Below are positions 58,626 through 64,000 of a stretch of DNA of 64,000 nt, piece after piece. The notes beneath the pieces were generated by a model that was given only the letters and a program-made list of their open reading frames with translations, was not told the origin of the DNA and searched no databases. Within the stretch, counting starts at the first letter, position 1; every line of letters starts with the position of its first letter. This stretch comes from CS3-C152 sp964347025 (GTDB lineage: Archaea; Aenigmatarchaeota; Aenigmatarchaeia; QMZP01; QMZT01), in NCBI GenBank assembly GCA_964347025.1, contig CAYFWU010000004.1, forward strand, positions 1 through 64,000. Direction: 5' to 3'. Both the position numbers and the translations under genes were made by a program.

Positions 58626-59300
58626 TTAAATAAAACTTCTTATCAGCACAGGGAAAACCCTGTTCAGTCCATGCCCTACCCATGCCCCGATTATGTTTTT
58701 CGTTTTGTCCGTGACCATTGTTAGAAGGATTCCCTGCGTTATTGTGGAGATCAAAAAAGGCGAAAGGAAATGTTGAGGGTGTATGAGCACGAAACCGAGG
58801 ATCGATGTAACATACGCTATCTTCCGTTCGGTCTTTGCAAGCAAATAAATAAACAGAAATCCCCTGAAGAAGAACTCTTCTGTAAATGCTTCAAAGAACA
58901 TGATGATCCTGTAGGGAAGATCGATGGATGTTGTGGATATTAGAAAGACTGTAATGATTATAGTGATCACTCCAGCGAGCACGCCATAAACCATACTCTT
59001 CCTAAGATTTTCTTTCCTTATGCCCAGGTTCGACAATATCGCTTTCAACTTCCACCTTTCCACGTAGAAAATAATGATTATCGGCAGGAAGACGAATAGA
59101 ATAAACTTCCCTATGGTATATCCGAAGAGAGGAATAGCCTGGCTTAGATAGTAGATGAGTGGATAGAAAACAACCATCGTCAGCGAGCATATTATTATCG
59201 CCAGGATCGGTTTCAGGTTTTTCCTCCTGTTCTTCAGGCTATATGCAAGGGGAATTAATAGGACGATCAAGAACGGGGCTATGGGAGAGGTCCAGAACAT
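58626..59300 (-). CDS. CPBP family intramembrane metalloprotease (CAAX/Abi type)
   Basis: The 224-residue protein has about seven membrane helices with FEAFTEEFFFRGFL (EExxxR), VLIHPQHF and NIIGAWVGHGLNR, the three motifs of CPBP proteases. Its target is unknown. Confidence 0.87.
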   Translation of the reverse strand: MFWTSPIAPFLIVLLIPLAYSLKNRRKNLKPILAIIICSLTMVVFYPLIYYLSQAIPLFGYTIGKFILFVFLPIIIIFYVERWKLKAILSNLGIRKENLRKSMVYGVLAGVITIIITVFLISTTSIDLPYRIIMFFEAFTEEFFFRGFLFIYLLAKTERKIAYVTSILGFVLIHPQHFLSPFLISTITQGILLTMVTDKTKNIIGAWVGHGLNRVFPVLIRSFI

Positions 59301-59340
59301 ATTTTATATTGTGGTAAAGCATAATTTATTTGTGATTTCT

Positions 59341-59670
59341 ATGAGGGTTTGGGACATACCTCCGGATAAGCTGTGCAGAAATCATCTGCTTGGCGAGCAC
59401 AGGGAAATACATGCAATCTGGTCCATACTTACCAAGAGTAAGAAGGGATATTCCAGGCACCCGGAGACCCTTAGGTGGATAGGGAAACTGAAAGCACTGT
59501 ATGCAAGGCATGAAAAACTGGCGAGGGAGATGTGCAAGCGGGGGTATGAGCATAGAAGCTGTCTTGACCAATCCCTGGCAAGGGGAAAGGGAAAACAGGA
59601 AAGGTTTATCAATTCTGCCGGAGAACAGATTAAAATCCTTAGTAATAAAAAATGCGGCTGCAGGGTCTAG
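59341..59670 (+). CDS. Pyrimidine-dimer DNA glycosylase-like protein
   Basis: This 109-residue protein starts MRVWDIPPDKLCRNHLLGEH and has SRHPETLRWIGKLKALYARH, matching the endonuclease V (denV)-type PDG family. It would excise UV-induced pyrimidine dimers. In T4 denV Thr2 is the nucleophile; here residue 2 is Arg, as in the wider family. Divergent from the CPBP gene. Confidence 0.82.
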   Translation: MRVWDIPPDKLCRNHLLGEHREIHAIWSILTKSKKGYSRHPETLRWIGKLKALYARHEKLAREMCKRGYEHRSCLDQSLARGKGKQERFINSAGEQIKILSNKKCGCRV

Positions 59671-60146
59671 ATGTTCAGCACCCAAATACTGTAATTAAGC
59701 AAAGCCGCCACACTCACCCACAATATGTAGGGAACGAGAAGGAGACCCGCCTTTCTCGATATCCTGTAAAATAATATGATGTTTACAAGAATTGCTATCC
59801 ACAGGAAAATGATCTCAATAAAAGCGAAAAAGGGATTTTGCAGCCCGAAGAAAAGGACAGACCACATAACGTTCAATACCAATTGAATGCCAAAAACAGA
59901 TATCGCTAGTTTTACATCTTTCTTCTCAGGACCCCTGTCCCAAATAAGATACAAGGAAATACCCATGAGCAGGAACAGGGTTGTCCAGACAGGGGCGAAA
60001 ACCCAGTTGGGAGGCGTGAAATCAGGTTTCTGTATCGAAGCGTACCATGTAGCTATGGAGGGGGTGGTAAAGACCGATCCTATCACTGCGGCAATCTGGC
60101 ATATAATGATGGCAGCTATGAGCTTGACAATTTTATTTTTATTCAT
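59667..60146 (-). CDS. tspO: TspO/MBR family protein
   Basis: The 159-residue protein has five membrane helices with WYASIQKPDFTPPNWVFAPV (WxPxxxxP-type) and LNVMWSVLFFGLQNPFFAF, the family hallmarks. TspO proteins bind tetrapyrroles and influence oxidative stress. It overlaps the convergent PDG gene by four bases. Confidence 0.9.
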   Translation of the reverse strand: MNKNKIVKLIAAIIICQIAAVIGSVFTTPSIATWYASIQKPDFTPPNWVFAPVWTTLFLLMGISLYLIWDRGPEKKDVKLAISVFGIQLVLNVMWSVLFFGLQNPFFAFIEIIFLWIAILVNIILFYRISRKAGLLLVPYILWVSVAALLNYSIWVLNI

Positions 60147-60151
60147 TCTCT

Positions 60152-60898
60152 CTATCCTCCAAGTAAGATCTTAATCACCAACAGGAACACTATACCTATT
60201 ATAAAGAAAACAAAAGATAAAAACGATCTCTTCATGTTCTCTTCCTTATGAAGCTCGGGTATTAAATCAGAGGAAGCGATGTAGATGAAGCCGCCTGCAG
60301 CGAACGGCAAAAGGAATGCAATCGATTCCGGGGTGTACAAAAGGAAGAATCCCACGAACCCTCCGATTATGCATGTGATCTGGGCAAGGAAGTTGAAACC
60401 GAGGGCTCGAACCTTCTCAAACCCCCCATAAACCAAAACCCCGAAATCTCCGAGTTCCTGGGGTATCTCGTGAAGTATTATTACCAGAGTGGTGATCCAG
60501 CCGAATGCAACACTCACCATGAAGCTTGCCGCAATCACGACTCCATCAATGAAGTTGTGTATCCCATCTCCGATCAGTACGAGGTGCGTAAAGGGATGGA
60601 CATCACACTTTCCCTCGTGACAGTGTCTCCAGTGAAGAACCCTTTCCATCAAGAAGAATATTATAAAACCTATGAGAAGATAGATGAAGGACGTCATAAC
60701 TTCCATTTCAACAAGCGATTCCGCTATCAAATGAAAGAAAGCTCCGCTCAGCAGAGCGCCCGCGGAAAAAGCAACGAGTATTATCAGTATACTTTCCAGG
60801 GATTTTTCCCTCATCCACAGCGTTAAAACACCTATAAGGCCTATGAAGCTGTTTACCACGGTCGCCAACAGTATGAACAAAAAAGTTTCAGGACCCAT
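60152..60898 (-). CDS. ZIP family metal transporter
   Basis: The 248-residue protein has eight helices with HNFIDGVVIAASF (helix 4) and HEIPQELGDFGVLVYGG (helix 5), the metal-conducting motifs of ZIP transporters. Also His-rich HWRHCHEGKCDVH between helices 3 and 4. It imports zinc, iron or manganese. Same strand as tspO, five bases apart. Confidence 0.9.
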   Translation of the reverse strand: MGPETFLFILLATVVNSFIGLIGVLTLWMREKSLESILIILVAFSAGALLSGAFFHLIAESLVEMEVMTSFIYLLIGFIIFFLMERVLHWRHCHEGKCDVHPFTHLVLIGDGIHNFIDGVVIAASFMVSVAFGWITTLVIILHEIPQELGDFGVLVYGGFEKVRALGFNFLAQITCIIGGFVGFFLLYTPESIAFLLPFAAGGFIYIASSDLIPELHKEENMKRSFLSFVFFIIGIVFLLVIKILLGG

Positions 60899-60968
60899 AA
60901 ACCAATAATTGCCCTCTGGGATTTAAATTAATTTAAAAAATGCGCCGACCGTTCGTAAAGAAGGAATA

Positions 60969-61232
60969 TTACCTTGAGCACATATCTTCAACTATATGTA
61001 GCTCAGATTTTAGACCTGACCTCTTGTTCATTTCGTCAAACGCTGCCTGCAATCCCTCAAGATTTTCGGTCTTCCAAGAACACCACATCAACTTCTTATC
61101 GTTTTCAATCCAGGCTCCAAGTAGTTTTGCAACTCCCTTAGATTTCACATCTTCTGCAAATTTTAAGGCCTGCGTGATCAAAAACTCTTTTGGAATATCT
61201 CTTTCCCAAGTGTTTGTTCCCATAACTATCAT
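60969..61232 (-). CDS. Hypothetical alpha/beta protein
   Basis: The 87-residue protein begins MIVMGTNTWERDIPKEFL and has a ferredoxin-like alpha/beta pattern with MWCSWKTENLEGLQAAFDEM. It may belong to the dimeric alpha/beta barrel class, but I cannot name it. The ATG at 61232 follows GGGAGGTGA. Confidence 0.6.
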   Translation of the reverse strand: MIVMGTNTWERDIPKEFLITQALKFAEDVKSKGVAKLLGAWIENDKKLMWCSWKTENLEGLQAAFDEMNKRSGLKSELHIVEDMCSR

Positions 61233-61274
61233 TTTTTTCACCTCCCTACCTTATAATTATGAAATCCAGAAACT

Positions 61275-61481
61275 TTACACTTTTGCTTCACGACTTCTGA
61301 TCTTCCTGATCGCCGAAACCAGGATCGCGAATGCCACCCAAGCAATTATAATCGGCCAGAATGGGAAATTAAATGTCCACCACCCGGCGTCGTTCCCGAG
61401 CCAGACAATCGCACCAACCAAAACAACAAAGGCAATCACACCCCAGAAGATCGCGTCATCCCTTTCTTTCGGAGTTACCAT
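61275..61481 (-). CDS. Small two-helix membrane protein
   Basis: The 68-residue protein has two membrane helices separated by NDAGWWTFNFPFWP and a basic end. The pattern is like DUF-type archaeal envelope proteins. Function unknown. Confidence 0.55.
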   Translation of the reverse strand: MVTPKERDDAIFWGVIAFVVLVGAIVWLGNDAGWWTFNFPFWPIIIAWVAFAILVSAIRKIRSREAKV

Positions 61482-61537
61482 TCATCCACCCCTTAATTAA
61501 TCTTGATAGTAGATTTAATGTATAATAAAAGATGCCG

Positions 61538-61678
61538 TTACTTACAGCATCCCTTCATGAACCCTCCGCACATCTCCTTACCTTCTTCCGTGCATTCCAC
61601 GCTGAATCCCCTTTCTCCGCACTTAATTATTGCAACTTCCTTTCCGTCACATACGATTTTGCATTCTTTGCATTCCAT
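61538..61678 (-). CDS. Cys-rich 46-residue protein divergent from PadR
   Basis: The protein begins MECKECKIVCDGKEVAI and ends MCGGFMKGCCK; eight cysteines in 46 residues suggest metal or thiol chemistry. An AAGGAGGT Shine-Dalgarno sequence lies seven bases before the ATG. Operator site A overlaps its TATA box. The start MEC and end CC recur in the PadR protein opposite. Confidence 0.75.
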   Translation of the reverse strand: MECKECKIVCDGKEVAIIKCGERGFSVECTEEGKEMCGGFMKGCCK

Positions 61679-61692
61679 TTTACCCACCTCCT

Positions 61693-61714
61693 TAATATCG
61701 GTCACCCGATATTA
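61693..61714 (-). promoter_or_regulatory. PadR operator site A
   Basis: TAATATCGG and CCGATATTA are perfect nine-base arms around TCAC. The site overlaps the TATA box (TTTATATAAT, about 61709-61720) of the Cys-rich gene, so binding should block its transcription. Confidence 0.82.
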
Positions 61715-61740
61715 TATAAAACACCACTGATATATAAAGT

Positions 61741-61756
61741 TATCGGTTATCCGATA
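61741..61756 (+). promoter_or_regulatory. PadR operator site B
   Basis: TATCGG-TTAT-CCGATA has the same six-base core and four-base centre as site A. It lies between the divergent promoters, about 52 bases upstream of the PadR start. Confidence 0.78.
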
Positions 61757-61783
61757 TATATTTAGGAAGAGATGAACCTTTTA

Positions 61784-61799
61784 TATAGGACATCCGATA
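61784..61799 (+). promoter_or_regulatory. PadR operator site C
   Basis: TATAGG-ACAT-CCGATA differs from the core by one base. It overlaps the TATA box of the PadR gene and ends nine bases before its leaderless ATG, consistent with autorepression. Confidence 0.7.
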
Positions 61800-61807
61800 C
61801 TATAATT

Positions 61808-62113
61808 ATGGAATGCTGCGACATGAAAGGATTCCTCTCCTATCTTGTATTATGGAATCTCAGTAAGAAGAAGATGACTGGAGCAGAGCTAGCGAAGGAA
61901 CTGGAAAAAAGGAAAGGAACAAAACCCAGCCCGGGGACCATATATCCCGCCTTAAAGGAACTGAAAGAAAAGGGCTTCATAAAGGCAGACAAGAAGAAGG
62001 TTTATTCTTTAACCAAAAAAGGACAAAAGGAGCTAGAAGACGCGTGCAAATTTTTCTGCAAGATGTTCTACGACATGAAAGAGATGTCCAAATGTTGTGA
62101 ATGTTTTAAATAA
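61808..62113 (+). CDS. PadR-family regulator with Cys-rich ends
   Basis: The 101-residue protein has the PadR winged helix (MTGAELAKELEKRKGTKPSP, GTIYPALKELKEKGFI). Its N-terminus MECCDMKG and C-terminus (CKFFCKMFYDMKE, then SKCCECFK) carry about eight cysteines, not part of the usual fold, which may bind a metal or act as a redox switch. A leaderless start at 61808 is supported by a TATA at about -25. It probably represses itself and the Cys-rich gene. Confidence 0.87.
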   Translation: MECCDMKGFLSYLVLWNLSKKKMTGAELAKELEKRKGTKPSPGTIYPALKELKEKGFIKADKKKVYSLTKKGQKELEDACKFFCKMFYDMKEMSKCCECFK

Positions 62114-62114
62114 T

Positions 62115-62136
62115 ATAATGTACCGACCGGGATATT
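62115..62136 (+). repeat. Partial copy of the tRNA-Gly 3' end (possible att-like repeat)
   Basis: These 22 bases match 62530-62551 at 18 positions, with all four differences transitions; the core CCGACCGGGA is identical. The tRNA-side copy spans the end of tRNA-Gly (minus strand). Such duplications can mark integration into a tRNA, but the spacing (about 400 bases) is small. Confidence 0.35.
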
Positions 62137-62200
62137 GTATGCAAGACTTATATATATATCAAAAAATAAATTGAACTATTGCTGAGGAGGGGTTGATCAA

Positions 62201-62521
62201 ATGGCTGAGAAAAAAACTGTTAAGAAAAAGGCGGTTAAGAAAAAGGAGAAAGAGCCCACTTGGGATGAGATTGGAGAACTTGTTGGAAAAAAAATTGAAA
62301 AAGCTTCAAAAGAGGGCAAATTTGATTGTAAGTCTTGGACTAAAGAGAAGATCCAGTGTAGCGGAACCGGAGGTTGCATTTATTTTTTGGGATTCATTGC
62401 TTCACTGATATATTACGTAACTACTGCCCCAGACCTATGGGGTGCTGTTGTGGGGTTCTTCAAGGCGATCTTCTGGCCAGCTTTCCTTGTTTACGGATTG
62501 CTGTTATTCATAGGGGCGTAA
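62201..62521 (+). CDS. Lys-rich membrane protein of unknown function
   Basis: The 106-residue protein has a lysine-rich N-terminus (MAEKKTVKKKAVKKKEKEP), two cysteines (FDCKSW, IQCSG) and two membrane helices. GAGGAGGGG precedes the ATG. It lies between the two tRNA-end-like repeats. Not recognised. Confidence 0.6.
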   Translation: MAEKKTVKKKAVKKKEKEPTWDEIGELVGKKIEKASKEGKFDCKSWTKEKIQCSGTGGCIYFLGFIASLIYYVTTAPDLWGAVVGFFKAIFWPAFLVYGLLLFIGA

Positions 62522-62529
62522 TCAATGAT

Positions 62530-62551
62530 ATGATGCGCCGACCGGGACATT
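62530..62551 (+). repeat. tRNA-Gly 3'-end copy of the repeat
   Basis: This is the partner of 62115-62136. It covers the acceptor, part of the T-stem of tRNA-Gly and the first four bases of the adjoining T-loop intron (forward orientation). Confidence 0.35.
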
Positions 62552-62589
62552 CAGACCGTTTTCCGTTGACGCTTTTCTGAAAAGGGTCA
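62548..62589 (-). other. Non-canonical tRNA-Gly intron in the T-loop (59/60)
   Basis: 42 bases. TTCA of the exon pairs perfectly with TGAA of the intron as the central helix; bulges AAT and TGT flank it; the T-stem is the outer helix and GACC/GGTC the inner helix. Cuts after base two of each bulge leave the T-loop TTCAAAT. Confidence 0.9.
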
Positions 62590-62628
62590 TTTGAACCCGG
62601 GTTACAGGCTTGGGAAGCCCGTGTCCTA

Positions 62629-62661
62629 GTGCCCGCAAGTCCTTCTTGCGAAGTGAAGGCG
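62629..62661 (-). other. Non-canonical tRNA-Gly intron in the D-loop (19/20)
   Basis: 33 bases. GCCT of the exon pairs with GGGC of the intron (one G-T) as the central helix, with bulges GGC and ACT; the D-stem forms the outer helix. A CTTC-GCAA-GAAG hairpin lies inside. After removal the D-loop is AGCCTGGTA. Confidence 0.8.
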
Positions 62662-62746
62662 CCAGGCTAGACTATCGGCGCGTTCAGTTTTATATTGATT
62701 ACCTGATTAAAAAACATTTATTAGAGACTCGATTTTAATATTAACT

Positions 62747-64000
62747 ATGTTGAAAAAATATCTTGTTTTCGGTCTCTCTCTAACTCTTGTTATTTTTCTT
62801 TCCGGTTGTTTGGAAGGTCTAACCCCCGAAGCCCTGGCTTATGCGAATCCTCTCGTGGAGCAGTTTATGGAGCAATATCCAAATGCCCAGATCCAGATTA
62901 CACATTTCACTGCTCTCCAGAGTATAAGGCTGGTTGAAAACATAAGCATAGATTGCGGTAAGAATGTGACGCCCAAGGACTTCTACAGGATCACGATAGA
63001 TGATCCTGACAGCGGATTGAACGTAATTGCCTGGATAGACTGGGAAAACAAAAGACTGGAGTGCGCTGTTAAATACGGAATGGGAGAGGAAAAAACAATC
63101 TCGAAACCCGAAACACCTATCCAGACCTGTACATCACATGCGGAAGCGAAATGTTACGGAGATCACGTATACTGGTTTGATTCCTGCGGCCACAAACAGG
63201 AAAAGAAGGAGTATTGCCAACAGGGATGTGAACTCGGCTTCTGCAAGGAAAAAAGCCATTGTGAAAGGGAGGGCGGATACTGCATTTCAAAAACCGATGT
63301 GGCAGGTTGTAAGGAAGATTATGTATTGAAGGAAGAGATCGACTGCCTCGAAGGTAAGGTATGCTGTCTTCCCAAGTGCGAATCACACGCAGAACTTAAA
63401 TGTTACGAAGGACATGTATTCTGGTATAATTCCTGCGGTCACAGGCAGGAGAAGAAAGAATACTGCTACCATGGATGCTTTGAAGGGAAATGCAAGGCCG
63501 CTCCCGAGGCTTTCTGTGGAACATCAACAGAAGGTCCCTGCGAAACAGATGACAACTGCACAACCGGGGGATGTTCCAGTCAGGTCTGCCAGAGTGTAAA
63601 CGAAGATCCGGTTTCAACAACGTGTATATATAAGGATTGCTACAATGCTGCCGAGTATGACATGGTTTGCAAATGCGTCGAGGGCGAATGCAGGTGGAAG
63701 AAGGAGTGCGAATCCCACCACACGTACAAATGCTATGAGGGGCATGTTTACTGGTACGACTCCTGCGGAAACAAAGAGGAGAAGAAATATGCCTGCGAAC
63801 ACGGATGTGAGAACAGGCAATGTAAAGGATATTGCCAGTCACACCACGAATTTAAATGCTATGAAGGTCATGTGTACTGGTACAATTCATGCGGTAACAA
63901 GGAAGACAAGAAACAGGCATGCGAATACGGGTGTTTTGAAGGAGCGTGCATAGAAGGGTGTAGAGACGAAGAACATGAATGTTACTTCGGTGAGAAGCCT
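62747..64000 (+). CDS. Partial Cys-repeat lipoprotein (3' end outside window)
   Basis: The protein starts MLKKYLVFGLSLTLVIFLSG followed by the lipobox Cys, then a domain of about 100 residues, then tandem Cys repeats of about 40 residues: C-x-SH-x3-KCY-x-GHV-[YF]W[YF]-[DN]SCG-x-[KR]-[QE]-x-KK-x3-C-x3-GC-x4-C. Four full copies and the start of a fifth are visible, interleaved after the second by other Cys segments (SHCEREGGYC; GCSSQVCQ; CKCVEGECRW). It runs off the right edge. It is probably a disulfide-rich surface protein, related in repeat style to the protein at 34.5-35.8 kb. Confidence 0.8.
   Translation, partial: MLKKYLVFGLSLTLVIFLSGCLEGLTPEALAYANPLVEQFMEQYPNAQIQITHFTALQSIRLVENISIDCGKNVTPKDFYRITIDDPDSGLNVIAWIDWENKRLECAVKYGMGEEKTISKPETPIQTCTSHAEAKCYGDHVYWFDSCGHKQEKKEYCQQGCELGFCKEKSHCEREGGYCISKTDVAGCKEDYVLKEEIDCLEGKVCCLPKCESHAELKCYEGHVFWYNSCGHRQEKKEYCYHGCFEGKCKAAPEAFCGTSTEGPCETDDNCTTGGCSSQVCQSVNEDPVSTTCIYKDCYNAAEYDMVCKCVEGECRWKKECESHHTYKCYEGHVYWYDSCGNKEEKKYACEHGCENRQCKGYCQSHHEFKCYEGHVYWYNSCGNKEDKKQACEYGCFEGACIEGCRDEEHECYFGEKP
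63128..64000 (+). repeat. Tandem Cys-rich repeats in the lipoprotein
   Basis: Copies at 63128-63244, 63377-63493, 63707-63823, 63833-63949 and from 63959 onward. Each copy has six cysteines and the central GHV-W--SCG. Copies 3 and 4 are adjacent; the others are separated by different Cys segments. Confidence 0.8.

Larger units (their letters stand above)
62534..62681 (-). tRNA. tRNA-Gly (CCC) with two introns (19/20 and 59/60)
   Basis: Acceptor GCGCCGA/TCGGCGC, D-stem GTCT/GGAC, anticodon stem CGGGC/GCCTG with loop TTCCCAA (anticodon CCC) and T-stem CCGGG/CCCGG fold into a normal tRNA-Gly of 73 bases once 62548-62589 and 62629-62661 are removed. Discriminator A; no encoded CCA. Two non-canonical introns in one short tRNA gene is uncommon. 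Confidence 0.9.

Noticed and set aside
1..64000. CRISPR arrays, insertion sequences, transposases, integrases and rRNA genes
   Set aside because: I looked for regularly spaced repeats, terminal inverted repeats with transposase motifs and conserved rRNA segments, and saw none.

Overview
The window is a dense, moderately AT-rich archaeal chromosome segment. Archaeal markers are ribosomal protein L10e, RNA polymerase subunit N (Rpb10), MCM helicase, chromosomal protein MC1, a Trm5/Taw2-type tRNA methyltransferase, an archaeal tRNA-splicing endonuclease, TATA-box promoters with leaderless starts, and tRNA genes without an encoded CCA. Ferredoxin-linked 2-oxoacid oxidoreductases, a class III ribonucleotide reductase and a superoxide reductase/rubrerythrin set point to an anaerobe that meets oxygen now and then. 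Family content (MC1, a PRC-barrel protein, a three-unit tRNA endonuclease, tRNAs with non-canonical introns, many small zinc-ribbon and cysteine-rich proteins) suggests a DPANN-like or neighbouring lineage, but the phylum cannot be fixed from this window.

Layout. 1-10.6 kb: L10e, a glycosyltransferase, a ribbon-helix-helix/nucleotidyltransferase fusion, threonine synthase, then a long minus-strand operon for pyruvate:ferredoxin oxidoreductase (porGDAB) with its own ferredoxin, a DUF523 protein and a 2-hydroxyacid dehydrogenase; next an isochorismatase-like hydrolase coupled to a SAM hydroxide adenosyltransferase, and a secreted metalloprotease. 10.6-13.1 kb: a redox-defence operon (glutaredoxin-like protein, rubredoxin-like protein, ferredoxin:thioredoxin reductase catalytic subunit, two rubrerythrins, superoxide reductase, an unknown Cys protein). 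13-23 kb: PspC-type membrane protein, 8-oxoguanine glycosylase, a PurF-like protein that has lost its catalytic residues, cysteine desulfurase, Holliday-junction-resolvase-like nuclease, MC1 and membrane thioredoxin-fold proteins. 22.9-27.4 kb: a deoxynucleotide operon (nrdR, nrdD, a separate glycyl-radical mini-gene, nrdG, cobO, dut-like). 27.5-34.5 kb: small regulatory and zinc proteins, FKBP isomerase, metal transporter, endonuclease V, two tRNAs, M24 peptidase, a stand-alone ATP-cone. 34.4-38.8 kb: four secreted surface proteins. 38.8-55.4 kb: AMMECR1, DHH phosphoesterase, antiporter-like protein, lysine aminotransferase, rhomboid, TraB, PyrB, tRNA endonuclease, Trm5, MCM, glycosyltransferase. 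55.4-64 kb: tRNA-Val, two micro-ORFs encoding highly charged peptides, indolepyruvate oxidoreductase (iorAB), CPBP protease, UV-dimer glycosylase, TspO, ZIP, a PadR regulator with a Cys-rich partner, tRNA-Gly with two introns, and a Cys-repeat lipoprotein that runs off the end.

Regulation that can be read directly. (1) A 19-bp palindrome, AATATAACAGTGTTATATT or a close variant, overlaps TATA boxes at four places: the redox operon, the iscS/hjc-like divergent promoter, a small zinc protein, and the promoter shared by an acidic protein and a Cys-containing HTH regulator. This looks like a redox or Fe-S regulon. (2) Two NrdR boxes 32 bp apart lie in front of nrdR-nrdD. (3) Three TATCGG-N4-CCGATA operators lie between the PadR gene and a divergent Cys-rich mini-gene.

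RNA processing. Three of the four tRNA genes carry introns at non-canonical positions (29/30, 59/60, 19/20 plus 59/60), each with a bulge-helix-bulge I could fold by hand. The same window encodes a roughly 396-residue, apparently three-unit EndA, the type expected to cut such sites.
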